From Aradus depressus (lineage: Eukaryota; Arthropoda; Insecta; Hemiptera; Aradidae), in assembly GCA_963662175.1 (NCBI GenBank), contig OY759224.1:20469489-20533488 (forward strand): 64,000 bases of DNA, written 5' to 3'. A program made the translations under genes and the position numbers. Below are positions 32,672 through 43,205 of this stretch, in pieces. A model generated the notes under the pieces. That model was given only the letters and a program-made list of their open reading frames with translations, did no database searches and had not been told where the DNA came from. The stretch's first letter is position 1. Each line of letters opens with the position of its first letter.

Positions 32672-32823
32672 CTCTTCTCCTCTCCCCTCTCAAATTCATT
32701 TTATACTGTCATTACTGGAGGGTATAAGAAAGTCATTCTCGGAATTACGCTTTGCAATCCAACAAAAAAAAACACCAGAGATTTCAGTATAAATGAATTT
32801 GAAAGGGAGAGAGAGGGAGGGAA
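32672..32823. mobile_element. small foldback MITE (M1)
   Basis: TTCTCCTCTCCCCTCTCAAA plus TTCATTTTA is mirrored by ATAAATGAATTTGAAAGGGA. Same family as 31618-31798. Confidence 0.6.
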
Positions 32824-33195
32824 TGATCTGTAAAAAAATGGTTGGTATAAAGCAGTCCAATAATATATTAATAAATTTGTAAATCATGGTTGGGGACACA
32901 CCCACAGGAGTCACAACTCGTTATGAGGATTCTTTTAACGGGCATCGACCCACAGAACTCTGAGAAATACCTGCCTTGATAGGATGTTAGGAGAAGGGAT
33001 GAAGGGTCGATGACAAAGTACCCTGAGAGAGTTTGTTGACAAGAGACGGTGTACAGTCAAGGATCTCTTCATTGCCAGAGGAACAGCACATCATAAAGAC
33101 ACCATTCAGTTTTGGACTCAAAAGGACTCCACACATGTATCAATTATTTTGACAATCAGCATTGTAATAATGATGAACAGCCAAAAAAAAATTTG
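32824..33195. other. unassigned, less AT-rich
   Basis: About 370 bp of moderate base composition without a long frame. Confidence 0.35.
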
Positions 33196-33400
33196 ACAGT
33201 TAATCACCGGCAATGTACTTCCCCAGAACGAATTCATCAATTAACTTTTCGCTCCCTCCCTCCAAAATTAGTCGACTCTTTGCGCTAATATTCAATAGTT
33301 GACTTACGAAGTGGCTCCTAAATCCTCATACTGAATTTCATATCGATACATTCATTACTTCGGCTGTTATAGGTTCGTGATAGCTAAAATAAGATATATA
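33195..33400 (+). repeat. R-A dispersed repeat, fragment
   Basis: Reads TTAATCACCGGCAATGTACT, CAGAACGAATTCATCAATTA and ATATCGATACATTCATTACT in the family order. Confidence 0.65.
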
Positions 33401-33706
33401 CAACTGTGATTGTAGTGTCCCAAAATACCGCGATAATACAGCGTCGATAGTAGTTTTCGAATTTGTTGTTGAAATGCTTCTATTCGTATTCATTTGTAGA
33501 TTAAGTTTGTCATTTAAAAATGAAATAAGCTGTTCGGTATCTCCTGAAATGGGTAAAACATTATATTACTTGTGACAATATGACAACAAATATATTATTT
33601 ATTGATCGATATTTTCTGCAGTTATTATTATTATATATTAAATTTACGCTATCGAAGCATCTAAACCTAAAAGTTTCTTACCGAAAGATCATTTTATAGT
33701 TCGTAG
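33400..33706. other. unassigned AT-rich stretch
   Basis: About 300 bp without recognised structure. Confidence 0.4.
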
Positions 33707-33708
33707 TA

Positions 33709-34357
33709 CAGTAGACTCTCCCTTATCCGGCGTTCTGTTAACCGGCGCGCTCCCTTATCTAGCGCTCGCAAAATAATATCAAATTTGTTAAACTAAAATT
33801 AACATTCAATTATTAGATTATCAATTATATGAGCCACATGTATTTACGAGTACATAATAATTCCGTAACTCACGAATCTTTCATGTATTTTTATTGTACA
33901 TACATACATATGTACATTGTATTTATAATGAAGGGAACACTGATACAATATTTTATTACTTCACTAATATCCTATAAATAAATGATAATAAATACATAGT
34001 TGAAAATAAAACATTTATAAAAAATGTTTCCTAGAATAGAAAAACAAAATTCTCATAGTGAAAAGAATCGTTGGATCGTTTTTCAGACGTCTTAACACTA
34101 AAGAAGTGGTGGGACTATGCAGCACGGAACAGTGTTGTGTTAGGGAAACAAAGGAAAATAACCGATTTTTTAAACAAATAATATTTTTAGAATTAGGTAC
34201 ATATTCGGCAATTTAATAAATCTTATCAAAAAATACATACGTGTTTTATTTCTTAGCTCACCTAAAAGCACTTTTTTGTTTTGCTTTAATTGATATATTT
34301 TTTCTCATTAATTGATGATTTCCGTTATCCGGCGTTTTCTGTTCTGAGTGTCTACTG
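33709..34357 (+). mobile_element. pogo/Tigger element, internally deleted
   Basis: CAGTAGACTCTCCCTTATCC at the left is mirrored at the right by GGCGTTTTCTG...GAGTGTCTACTG, with TA (33707-33708 and 34358-34359) on each side. Termini of this form and TA duplication are typical of Tigger. It keeps the C-terminal end of the transposase (next entry). Confidence 0.8.
34116..34185 (+). pseudogene. Tigger transposase C-terminal end
   Basis: The frame reads DYAARNSVVLGKQRKITDFL then NK and stop. The ending K-I-T-D-F-[FL] is a PCNA-interaction-like motif common at the end of Tigger/pogo transposases. Everything upstream, including the DDE domain, is deleted. Confidence 0.6.
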
Positions 34358-34359
34358 TA

Positions 34360-35020
34360 TTGATATTTTAGTTAAATTCACTACAACGGAAGATATGATC
34401 AAGAATGTTGTAAAAATACAATAGAAATGCTCAACAGCTGACATCACATATTAAGAAGTGTGTGTGCGCTGCGCGCGCAACCGTTCGACACACACACTTA
34501 CGCATGCAGCTCTGACCGTCTGGCACAGATGTTTACACATTAAATAAAAAACTTCTTTATACTATAAGTAAAAAGACTTTAAGTATAAAGATCCAAAGAA
34601 GAGGAAAAAAAATGAAAAAATATGGTATGTGAAGAAGGTTTGAAGTGGTGTTGTGTAGTATTGTTGTACGGAATGCGGGGGAGGGATCTCAATAAAGAGG
34701 AAACGTTCCTTAGATAGTGTTCCAGGAGGATGGACACAGGATCTATCTTAGTAGGAGGGACAGTCCTAGTAGTCCAGGTCTGGACACTCACCTACTCCAC
34801 CTTTAGTAGCCTGGACCTACACCGGAGCTCCATAGCTCCATCTCAAGGACCCTTCCAAGATGGGGCTGTTCACCCCTAGTTTGTCCCTCTCACTGAAACA
34901 ACAAAAGGGGGCTTTTCTTTTGTTGAACTCTGCAAGAGAAGAATGGTCCCAAGCCAATTGGCATATTCCAGCAGAGCACTGCTTCGAAACTAGCGTAGCT
35001 CTAACACCAAACTCATATTG
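34360..35020. other. unassigned stretch
   Basis: Holds a CA/GT-like segment with GCGCTGCGCGCGC near 34470-34490. No coding sequence was recognised. Confidence 0.35.
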
Positions 35021-35078
35021 TGTATAAGAAAGTCACTCTCAGAATGACTCTGTACAATGAAACAAAAAAAATACCGCT
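35020..35078 (+). repeat. M1 MITE core fragment
   Basis: TATAAGAAAGTCACTCTCAG and GTACAATGAAACAAAAAAA match the cores at 31667 and 32727. Confidence 0.5.
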
Positions 35079-35084
35079 GACGGC

Positions 35085-35425
35085 GACTCATGTCTGTCAT
35101 TACACTTTGAACTGTCTCGCTTCATTTCTGTCATTACACTTGTGAACTGTCTAGCTTCATGTCTGTAATTACACTTGTGAACTGTCTCTCTTCATGTCTG
35201 TCATTACACTTGTGAACTGTCTCTCTTCATGTCTATCATTACACTTTGAACTGTCTCGCTTCATGTCTGTCTTTTCACTTGTGAACTGTCTCGCTTCATG
35301 TCTGTCCTTACAGTTGTGAACTGTCTCGCTTCATGTCTGTCATTATACTTGTGAACTGTTTCATTTCATGTCTGTCATTACACTTGTGAACTGTCTCGCT
35401 TCATGTCTGTCATTACACTTGTAAT
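35085..35425. repeat. 35-bp minisatellite, 9-10 copies
   Basis: The unit contains CTTCATGTCTGTCATTACAC and TTGTGAACTGTCTCG. Copies differ by single bases and by a TG deletion. The array stops inside a unit where a SINE-A begins. Confidence 0.9.
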
Positions 35426-35753
35426 GGTAGCTCAGTGGTATGCGTGCTTGTCTTCTGAGCTCAAGAACGTGGGTTCGAAACCCGACCGAGGCCCTTAGTT
35501 TATTGTATCTGGGAGGTAAAATAAACTTAAGCACGCCGTCCTTCGGATGGGACGTTAAGCGATGGTCCCGAGCCTGTACAGTGTCAGGTACTCGTAGACC
35601 CCCTGCCCTATGTGAATAAAAATTTAGTGGGTAAAATTTAGGACTCCCACAGTAGAGTCGGACTCATGTCCACCAGAGTGACGAAAGAGCGCTCTGATAG
35701 TAGGCGGTATGACCTTGTAGTTAAAGCCCGGGCATGAGTCATAAAACCTAACC

Positions 35754-35757
<4 letters not shown>
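35426..35757 (+). mobile_element. SINE-A inserted in the 35-bp minisatellite
   Basis: Begins GGTAGCTCAGTGGTATGCG directly after CATTACACTTGTAAT. The full body is present and the tail is one CCTAACCTATA unit, followed by a poly-T run of about 60 nt. Confidence 0.9.
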
Positions 35758-35791
<34 letters not shown>

Positions 35792-35816
35792 CTTTTTTTT
35801 TTTTTTCTTTTTTTGG
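35758..35816 (+). repeat. poly-T tract
   Basis: Nearly pure T with a few C. It separates SINE-A from a reversed LINE 3' end and could be the LINE's own poly-A read backwards. Confidence 0.8.
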
Positions 35817-36003
35817 TTGGGTCCTAATAATATCAAGACCTTTAACAAACTAAATAAATAAAAAAGTATAAATAAAATAAGGAATTACAAATTAATAATA
35901 ATAATGTAACATATACAGTAAATATGGAGTGGGGATGTAGATATTGAATATCAATATAATATGGAATTTGAAATTATTCGTTAACAATGAATGCTATAAG
36001 TAT
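35817..36003 (-). mobile_element. LINE 3' region fragment
   Basis: Reverse-complement homology to 45250-45440: TATGGAGTGGGGATGTA pairs with TACATCCCCACTCCATA-like sequence, and CGTTAACAATGAATGCT with AGCATTCATTGTTAACG. Only 3' untranslated sequence is present. Confidence 0.6.
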
Positions 36004-36029
36004 TCATAAGATGTATACTTTTGGTTCAT

Positions 36030-36205
36030 ACCATAAGCCTATATGACGTCAGATACTCGTTAAAAATCCCTAAGGATAACTGATTCTGGTTAGGCAAAAT
36101 TTAGGACTCTGTAGTAGAACTGACTCTATAGTCAGGCCCAATTACCGCTCTGTTAATAGGTAATATGACCTCATGTTTAAAGCCCGGGCATGAGTCATAA
36201 TAACT
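36030..36205 (+). mobile_element. SINE-A 3' half, diverged
   Basis: From GACGTCAGATACTCGTTAAA to GCCCGGGCATGAGTCATAA, with several deletions. Confidence 0.75.
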
Positions 36206-36594
36206 AACTAACAATTGGATATTATTGTTAACGGAATTAAATATTGTTATTATTGCGGACACATGTATTTCCTGAGTAACTAGCCCAGTTTTATGTCGTG
36301 GCAGGGACGTAGGAAGCTTCAGTGATGGGTATTTGTGAACCCATAGAAAGTTACAGCCTTAACCGTCCCCTCCAAATGGCTCATAAACTCAATGAAGGAA
36401 ATGGAGCCAAATATTGAAGGCAGTTAGACTCAACCCATAAACTCTTAGGGAAGTATCTGAGACTAGAAGGGGAAATTTTAGAGCTGAAAGGTTTTGCCAG
36501 GATTTTCGCATTCACATGTACTGTTGGAATGAAAGTAACCTTTTGGTAGTAAACCTTGTAACTTTTGGACGGATTAATATATCATTATTGTCAT
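36205..36594. other. unassigned stretch
   Basis: About 390 bp with no recognised feature. Confidence 0.4.
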
Positions 36595-36650
36595 TGGCGT
36601 AGCTAGAAGTATTCTCTGGGGGGGGGGGGGGGGGGAGGGGGGGCAGCCGG
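36594..36650 (+). mobile_element. hAT-type MITE end fragment
   Basis: TTGGCGTAGCTAGAAGTATT followed by a long G run, as at the left end of the GGCGTAGCC MITEs. Confidence 0.55.
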
Positions 36651-36751
36651 TTAACACGACCGAGATAATGAAACAAATACTACGTTTTCATGGGTGGATT
36701 CAACCTGGGTTGAGTCGTCGATCCGGGATCCAAACACATGAAAACCCTTCG

Positions 36752-36912
36752 CGCCAGTTATCTTCCAACCGCTGTGCTGTGTGGGTGGGATGAACCACTG
36801 ATGATGACGCTGTTGCGTCGAAAACCGGTTCTGGTATAAAATAAAACAGTGGGAAGACAACGTCTTGTATTTCTATTAGAAATCTCGTCCCACAACATCT
36901 TACTATCACATA
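36752..36912 (+). mobile_element. Penelope-like terminal repeat piece
   Basis: From CAGTTATCTTCCAACCGCTG to ACATCTTACTATCACATATG, closely matching both halves of the palindromic structure at 54549-54838. It contains the hammerhead core and an ATAAAATAAAACAGTGGGAAG segment. Confidence 0.55.
36798..36825 (+). ncRNA. hammerhead ribozyme candidate
   Basis: CTGATGA (36798-36804), T, 5-bp stem GACGC/GCGTC with TGTT loop (36806-36819), then GAAAAC. The core is intact. Flanking AACCA/ACCGGTT could contribute to the outer stems, but the fold was not computed. Confidence 0.6.
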
Positions 36913-37019
36913 TGAAAACCCTTCAAGTCAATCCGGATAGAATCCAAGATCGACCTAGCTTTTTTGGGATCGTAACGAGATCCAAATACATGAAAACACT
37001 AAGTACGAACGGAACGGGG

Positions 37020-37468
37020 TCGAGGCATGCGCAGTGCCAGCCTCCTTTCTTCTGCGCAAGCCTCCTCATTAGGCATACAAAGGTATTCTTGTGTAAACTC
37101 TCCAAACATCATACACGCTTTTATGAACAACGCACTTATTTGTGCTACTTCCTACCACTCTATATTCTGCATAAGACGCAAGCTTATAAAGCGCAATAGC
37201 AACTTTTTTCTCTACTGCCATAGGCTTATTATGTGTATCCTGTTGTCAAGAAACTTGGTCTGTATAATAATTTCCCACCAATAGTCGCTTCTTGTCTTTT
37301 TCCAAAATGTTTTGTTCTGTATATCCTTTTTTTGCTTAAGTGTCTATGGATCGCAATTCGTTGTTGGTTTAAAAAACAAAATGTTAGCAAATGTCTCCTT
37401 CTTCTTGTTGCAATTGCTGAATCATTTATTTGTCTGAGTCTAAAAATTGTGTACTTGCACAAAAGCAA
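37020..37468 (-). pseudogene. HARBI1-like transposase fragments
   Basis: Minus strand, 37227-37069: KPMAVEKKVAIALYKLASYA, then EYRVVGSSTNKCVVHKSVYDVW. The sequence V-E-K-x-V-A-I-A-L-Y-x-L-A-S-x-x-E-Y-R-x-V followed by V-H-K-S/T-V is the helix-turn-helix region N-terminal to the DDE domain of HARBI1-type transposases. A shifted frame continues YLCMPNEEACAEE, matching the usual M-P-N-E-E-E-A. Upstream, 37468-37229 is an open basic frame (ATRRRRHLLTF...) in the position of the N-terminus. At least two frameshifts separate the parts and the DDE catalytic domain is missing, so it is dead. Confidence 0.65.
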
Positions 37469-37830
37469 AGTAACTTTGCTTCAATATTAACCATAATTAT
37501 TCTACAGCAATAATACACATACACATGCAAAAAAAAAATAATACAAATTTCTAACCTCACTTCAACAATACAAGGAAGTTGAAAATTTATTTAATCTGTG
37601 AAGCAGTCACTAGCTCCATGGTTCAAACATAACCTGCCAAGTATATCCTAAAGAGAGGTAGGATTTTTGACATTTTCAGATCTGGATTCAATCCGAACTG
37701 AATCCAGTCTCATGAAAACCCTCGATCTGGATCTCGTTTCAAGTCAGTTTGAATCCCATGAAAACGTAGAAAATAGTTTACATTTCACAATCATATTTTT
37801 ATTTCAAGTTTAATTGAACTTAATAATTAA

Positions 37831-38077
37831 GCGCTCTTTCGTCACTCTGGTGGACATGAGCCCGACTCTACTGTGGGAGTCCTAAATTTTTATTCACCTA
37901 GGGCAGGGGTCTTTAACGAGTACCTGACATCGTACAGGCTCCGGACCATCGCTTAACATCCCTAACGGCTTTCTTAAGTTTATTTTACCTCCCAGCTAAT
38001 AAAGTAAGGGCGAGTTTCAAACCCACGATCTTGAGCTCAGAAGGCAAGGACGCATACCACTGAGCTACCGGTGCCTT
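37831..38077 (-). mobile_element. SINE-A, tail-less
   Basis: From GCGCTCTTTCGTCACTCTGG to the head GAGCTACCGGTGCC. The last 60 bp and an internal segment are missing. Confidence 0.85.
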
Positions 38078-38179
38078 CTATTTGTAATTGTATTTTGTTG
38101 TTCTATACTTAAACGCTAAGTGATATACTTAATTTTCTCACTATTTGTAAATTATTACACTCTGACGGTCATCTGTCCA

Positions 38180-38350
38180 AGAGGTCGTCTTTAGTATAAG
38201 ATTTTTGATTTTCAAATTATTTGAATATGTGTATTTTATTAATAAATAAATAAAGACTTAATAATAACATTATAATAACTTAACTAATAGTATATTGCGT
38301 AAATTGTATATTGTGCTCTATCCCTTCAATAAAGATTATTATTATTATAA
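38180..38350 (+). mobile_element. LINE 3' end with ATT-repeat tail
   Basis: An AT-rich 3' region ends CCCTTCAATAAAGATTATTA and an ATT repeat, like the LINE end at 45530-45565. Confidence 0.5.
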
Positions 38351-39000
38351 TTAAGTTGATTTTCTGGTTGCCGGAATGTGGGCTATCATCCCTCGCCCCG
38401 ATGGGGCACTAGCAGAACATTTTTCCGGTCACGTCTTCCAATACTTTGGCAATACTCATTGAGCCCTCTTCACACGTACATATAAGAAGGGCTCCGCGCT
38501 CTACGCCTGACGTATGGCCTCAGCTATCTCCAAGCGGTCATCTTCTCAAGCTGTTACTCATCCGCGCCATTATTGCTTCTCCTTATATCCTAGAAATAGT
38601 TCAAATAATCAACTACAATCTTCATTATCACTGTAGAAACTCATTCCATATCATATTAAATTCATCAATCTCAGATTCAAACTTAAGGATACTCGTTTTG
38701 AAATGAAATGAAAAGAAATTTTTTTATTCTGGAACCGAGGTCCCCTTAAGAATAAATACATACAGAGTATAGATGAGGAACAATGAGAAATAGTATCAGT
38801 ATTTCGTAAAATGAAATAAATAAAATAGTGATATATATTACTCAAAGAACAAGGTGCAAAGAAACATTAAAAAAAACTAATAATGCTGCTTTTGCAAAAT
38901 AAAAATATTTTCTCTCTTAACAATTCTAACCATGATTACGATACCAGGAAAAAGAGGATTTTCGAATAATTAAATATTGTTTCTCGCATAAAGGAATTAA
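38350..39000. other. unassigned; less AT-rich 38360-38600
   Basis: 38360-38600 is GC-richer, with CCCTCGCCCCGATGGGGC and a frame that includes HIRRAPRSTPDVWPQLSPSG. It could be an old coding fragment, but no family is recognised. Confidence 0.3.
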
Positions 39001-39390
39001 TTTCTCTGTATTTTTCCCCACTTCTTGAAGACAATGGAAACAGTAAAAAAATTTAAATTTCAACTAAAGATGTTTATGTTAGAGGAAACCTTCTATTCGG
39101 AAAAGGAATTTTTTTTCTCATTGTTCAAAAATAGTGAAATAACCATATATACTAATTTATTATTCTTGTTTTTCTCTTTTATGTCTTTTTTTATTAAGCA
39201 TTTTATTTATTTATTTCATTTATTTATATATACTATATTTATATTTATTTTATAATTGTTCTTGTTATATTGCTTCTCTTCCTTTTTTATATATTTCGCA
39301 CATTCTGACCTGATAACGTCGTCGTGAAAAACATACTTCCGGAAAAGTTATCAAAAAATATTATCTTAATTTTAATTAAATAAAAAAAAA
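39000..39390 (+). mobile_element. LINE-like 3' end with decayed hammerhead motif
   Basis: Frame 39025-39130 reads KFKFQLKMFMLEETFYSEKE, a C-terminal pattern of insect LINE polyproteins. After 160 bp of AT-rich sequence comes TTCGCACATTCTGACCTGAT with GTCGTCGTGAAAAAC, the decayed equivalent of the hammerhead at 26669-26699. Confidence 0.4.
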
Positions 39391-39900
39391 ATTGTATTAT
39401 TTATATACTTTATCTATTGTATAAAATTATTAGTTTTGTACTCATATTTTCAAGAATTTATGTATTTATAGTTTTTAGTTATTATATTAGCAGACTCTGA
39501 GTTAATATATGTTTAAATATCTAAATTATAAGCTATCTTAATGTAAATATTTGTATGTCATATTCTATTACCATGTTATGGTTTAACTGGAAATAAACAT
39601 GTAAAAAAATTAATAACTAATATCAGAGAAACGATGAAGTTCTATCTCTAGACAGGAGGCAGGTATAGATGAGCTGTTTGTATACTCTAATAACTGAGCC
39701 CTGTTTAAATCATAGAATATTTTAGACTTCAGCAAATATAAGGTCGTCTCTATACGAGACTGTGTTCAGAATTTCTCTCCATCTCAATTTGTATCGTATT
39801 TATATAAGAAATTACATCACCTAAGGAAAATACAGGCTTCTCCACTTGACTCCATATTTTCTTTAATATTTCCATTTATAAGTCCATTTAAATAAAATAA
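39390..39900. other. AT-rich spacer
   Basis: About 500 bp without recognised structure. Confidence 0.4.
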
Positions 39901-39972
39901 AATTATAGATAAAACACTTTTTTGAACACTTATATTGTTTTATTCCACAAACATATACTTAAATGTGTACTG

Positions 39973-39995
39973 GTTTCGGCTTACGCCATTGTCAG
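39973..39995 (-). ncRNA. decayed hammerhead ribozyme motif
   Basis: Minus strand CTGACAA, T, GGC/GCC stem with a GTAA tetraloop, GAAAC. One core G is replaced by A in CTGACAA, so cleavage is unlikely. Confidence 0.45.
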
Positions 39996-40277
39996 CACAA
40001 GGTTCAAGAATAATTGAGATATTTGCCAGGCATACATATTTATATTAACCTAAGAGTACCTGAGGTGAAAGGGTCCCCTTCCCCTCGTAAAACCAGGAGG
40101 TGGTAATAACCAACTGTGAACTTATTTGAAAAAAAATCAAATTAAAATAAAATCAAAAACTAACATTCCAAGGATACAGTATAACATAACTGTACATTAT
40201 ATAGCTACTGTATGTCTAAGTAGAAAATTATTTAACCTAGGTTAGTATAGCCATGGATATTTGTTAGCTGAGAAGGA

Positions 40278-40790
40278 TTACAAAGGAGAACATTTGAAGT
40301 GTGTCTGGTCGTTTAAACAATTCCCATTTTTTCGAGTCCTATTAATTTCTAGCTGTTCTAGAGAATCTAATGGTTTACCTTTTTCACATAAATGGAGGTA
40401 TTTTATGCCGGTTGTTTCATTGAATGAGTGACCCATATCATTTATATGTTTCGCAAATATCGATTTTCCCCTTTCTTTACTATATCAGTTATGTGCTCTT
40501 TGATACGTTCTCTGAATTTGCGTCCCGATTGGCCTGTGTATACCCAACTGCACGTTTCACATTTGAGTTGGTAAACACCACTCCGGTCCTCTATCTTTAT
40601 TCTGTCCTTTGTCTTGTTTAAATGTTGATTGAATAGTGTTGATAGTTTTAAATCCAACTTTGAAACTTTCCCTCTTAATCGTGTTACTTATTTGTTCTGA
40701 AATGTGCCCGTAATAAGGTAAACTAACCCAAACTCCCTCTTTGTTAAAATTAATGGGTTCTAATTTTGTTAAACACAAAAAAAACTTATT
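40278..40790 (-). pseudogene. Penelope RT end and GIY-YIG endonuclease
   Basis: Three frames joined by shifts. The first gives VWVSLPYYGHISEQISNTIK, with KVGFKTINTIQSTF, the linker that follows the polymerase in Penelope proteins. The second gives SGVYQLKCETCSWVYTGQSG, then RKFRERIKEHI: V-Y...V-Y-T-G is the GIY-YIG motif, and the R of RKFRERIKEH is the conserved catalytic-face arginine. The third gives RFAKHINDMGHSF, LHLCEKG and LEQLEINR, then a stop at 40280-40278. The polymerase palm motifs are missing. Frameshifts make it non-functional. Confidence 0.8.
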
Positions 40791-40854
40791 TTCAGCCAAA
40801 TCGACCAAAGGGAAGAGAGGGATTAAGGAGAAAGGGGGCGAGAGAAGGTCATAT

Positions 40855-41126
40855 CGCCTACTACCAGAGCGCCCTTTCGTCACTTTAGTAGACATGAGCC
40901 CGACTCTACTTTGGGAGTCCGAAATTTTGCCCACTAAGTTTTTATTCACTTAGGGCAGGGGGTTTTTAACGAGTACCAGACCATCGCTTAACGTCCCATC
41001 CGAAGGATGCGTGCTTAAGTTTATTTTACCTCCCAGATAAAATAAACTAAGGGCCTCGGTCGGGTTACGAACCCACGATCTTGATATCAGAAGGCAAGCA
41101 CGCATACCACTGAGCTACCGGCGCCC
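40855..41126 (-). mobile_element. SINE-A, tail-less
   Basis: From AGGTCATATCGCCTACTACC to GAGCTACCGGCGCCCC. The B box is altered (GGGTTACGAACC). A frame through it fuses by chance to the Penelope frame. Confidence 0.85.
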
Positions 41127-41690
41127 CTACACCACTAGGTGATTCTCTCGAGGAGAATAGAGTTTCACTCCCCAAGCTATACAAAGCATGAGGAATTTTT
41201 TTTAAATTTAATTCTGTAAGAAGATATTGTCAAAAAGATATTCTTTAATAATGGTACAAAAATCACCTCCGTCAAAACTTATTTAGGGTACCTTGAACCG
41301 TAAATATCGATTGAGAACTCGAACTCGGATTTTTGCACGATTACAATACTTCATTATACTATAGAAATCATTGATGCACCTGCAATGCAATTACTCAGTG
41401 CTCTATTGCTTTCTTGAATGCTCAAACTGAGTCTTGGCCTCGTTACTCACAAAGAGACTATACTAACTCACCTTGGTAACAGTGAGATAATCCCACATTA
41501 ACAGCCAGCACCTGCTGCCTAATCTCAACAGGACAAACAGGCTTAGTCAATTTACAACAGTCTTAGCCGCACCCTGGTGCAGCCGCATAGCTGGGTGGGA
41601 TACACGTGGAATTGTTTACTTAAGTGTTAATTATGCATAAAAGCATGAACCTTACATAATTATATATAAAACCATGAAGTTGTTAGTTAT
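41127..41690. other. unassigned stretch
   Basis: About 560 bp, moderately AT-rich, with no long frame or repeat match. Confidence 0.35.
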
Positions 41691-41692
41691 TG

Positions 41693-41811
41693 TGACTCAT
41701 GCCCGGGCTTTAATTACGAGGTCGTATCGCCTACTACCAGAGAGCTCTTTCGCTCCACTGATGGACATGAGTCCGACTCTACTATGGGAGTTCTAATTTT
41801 TGCCGACCCAG
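41693..41811 (-). mobile_element. SINE-A 3' fragment
   Basis: Tail half only, from GACTCATGCCCGGGC to TTTTTGCCGACCC. Confidence 0.8.
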
Positions 41812-41839
41812 GTTTAATTGAAGTTAATAAAAAATGACA

Positions 41840-41904
41840 AGTTAGTTGTGATGAATCTTAAGATTAACTATGAATAATAAGTTCCCCTTTATTATACCTG
41901 GAAA
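41840..41904 (+). repeat. duplicated host segment, left part
   Basis: AAGTTAGTTGTGATGAATCT to TATTATACCTGGAAA matches 43135-43200 with few differences. It ends at the hAT-type insertion, so it is the left flank of a filled site. Confidence 0.75.
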
Positions 41905-42541
41905 CAGGGGCGTAGCCAGGGGGGCGCGTGCCCCCCCCCCCCCTTGGCAAGAACAAAAAACCAAGATAAAAATTGAATAAACTAAAAAAATAGTTTTTAT
42001 TAAAAATGGATTGCTTGCAAGTTACCAATAGCATCTTCAAATTTCCCGTGCGTCTGATTCCTAAATCAGCAATCAGCTGTTACATAAATGTACATGTACA
42101 AAACAAGCCATATTACATTTATTTAAATATACATGAATTCGATCATTTCATTTCCTCGCTCAAAATCTTCATTTTATGCTTTATACTCTTAAAGCTGATT
42201 TTACATGCGCAGTAAAAATGCAAAGCGGAGCAGCAACAAATGCACTCTATTGGATGTGATTCATTTAATTCTAAAAGCACAGAAACAACAGCGTGCATTT
42301 GCTGCTGCTGCGCTTTGCATTTTTGCTGCTCAAGTAAAGTCAACTTAAGTATTACAGTCAGTGGTTACCTCAGGGGAAGCTTCTAGAGGTCCGAGTCTCC
42401 CAAATTAATAACATGTCTGCAACGCTAACCACGGAAACTGCGGCCTGTGCCACCGGAAGTCTATTCCCCCCCCCCCCCCCCCCCCTCGTAGCCTAACTTT
42501 GCCCCCCCCCCCCCCAGCTCACAATCCTGGCTACGCCCCTG
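41905..42541. mobile_element. hAT-type MITE with 8-bp duplication
   Basis: Ends CAGGGGCGTAGCCAGG and CCTGGCTACGCCCCTG. The flanks are CCTGGAAA (41897-41904) and CCTGGAGA (42542-42549), an 8-bp duplication with one difference. Ends of the form CAGGGGCG and 8-bp duplications are characteristic of hAT elements. Orientation is opposite to the copy at 27485-28089. Poly-C runs lie near both ends. Confidence 0.85.
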
Positions 42542-42589
42542 CCTGGAGAAGTAAAAAAAACAGAGGGGCCCAGTTACGACTATGGCGCA

Positions 42590-43125
42590 ACCGATGACGT
42601 AGAACTACTATCTTTTTTAATTTATTTATTTCATATAAATTTATGCTATATACAATTCAACTATCATCATCGATTATTCATTAATTTCATTAGAAGTAGA
42701 TTGAGCTGTATTATTGTTGTCAATAGTGTAGTACGATTTATTATAAAACAAGTTTCAACCCTTCATCTTTCATAAATAATACATATTAACCATATCTTTC
42801 AAGAGAAGGATGCCTAACGGTAAAAAGTTTGGTACATTACGGATAGATGGCGGTTCGCGACTCATCTACTAACTTTGAGAAACAATCTTACGGGATTTCG
42901 CCTAATTGTTTGTTTTTATGCTGCCATACTTAGAAAGTAGAAGATGAAGATTTGAAATTTGTTTTAATATAAATCGTACTACACGCTTTTTGTCTGTGTT
43001 TGGTTCATTATTCTACTATTATATCTAATTATTATTTTAGGAGATATAAGATCTGAAAGTGTGACACATTTTCGTGACGCACTTTAACCCCCACACCGCC
43101 AGGAAAGACGTAGTTCTACGTCAAA
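42590..43125. repeat. foldback region with two nested inverted repeats
   Basis: Inner arms 42728-42775 and 42935-42983 (GTAGTACGATTTATTATAAA against its mirror). Outer words TGACGTAGAACTAC at 42593 and GTAGTTCTACGTCA at 43106 are also inverted. TTTAACCCCCACACC near 43082 resembles a TTAA target next to a C-start terminus, but no matching partner was found. Confidence 0.5.
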
Positions 43126-43134
43126 AGACTGAAG

Positions 43135-43205
43135 TTAGTGGTGATGATTCTTATGATTAACTATGAAAAATAACTTCCCCTTTATTATACCTGGAGAAGT
43201 AAACA
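43135..43205 (+). repeat. duplicated host segment carrying the empty site
   Basis: Matches the flanks of the hAT-type MITE at 41905-42541. TTATACCTGGAGAAGTAAAC is uninterrupted here. Confidence 0.75.

Larger units (their letters stand above)
36680..37769 (-). mobile_element. PIF/Harbinger element with transposase remnants
   Basis: CTACGTTTTCATGGG (36680-36694), followed by TGGATTCAA, is mirrored by TTGAATCCCATGAAAACGTAG (37749-37769). Further CATGAAAACCC motifs and GGATCC/GATCTGGATC sequences lie just inside both ends. HARBI1-like protein fragments lie between them on the minus strand. A hammerhead-bearing Penelope-type piece occupies 36752-36912. Confidence 0.65.
39905..40790 (-). mobile_element. 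Penelope-like retroelement, 5'-truncated
   Basis: Minus strand: end of the reverse transcriptase and a GIY-YIG endonuclease (40790-40278), then a terminal-repeat-like end (about 40010-39905) with a decayed hammerhead and GTGGAATAAAACAATAT. An R-A scrap (40790-40850) and a SINE-A abut its truncated 5' side. Confidence 0.75.

Noticed and set aside
34440..34540. GCGC-rich segment as a regulatory island
   Set aside because: Only about 60 bp, dominated by GT/CA and GC dinucleotides; no gene nearby.
37027..37490. Plus-strand frames of 85 codons (for example MYPVVKKLGLYNNFPP...)
   Set aside because: They lie opposite the HARBI1-like fragments, which have recognisable motifs on the minus strand.
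40557..40949. 130-codon frame beginning MNKNLVGKISDSQ
   Set aside because: The first 48 residues come from a SINE-A and R-A scrap read through; only the later part is Penelope protein. It is not one gene.
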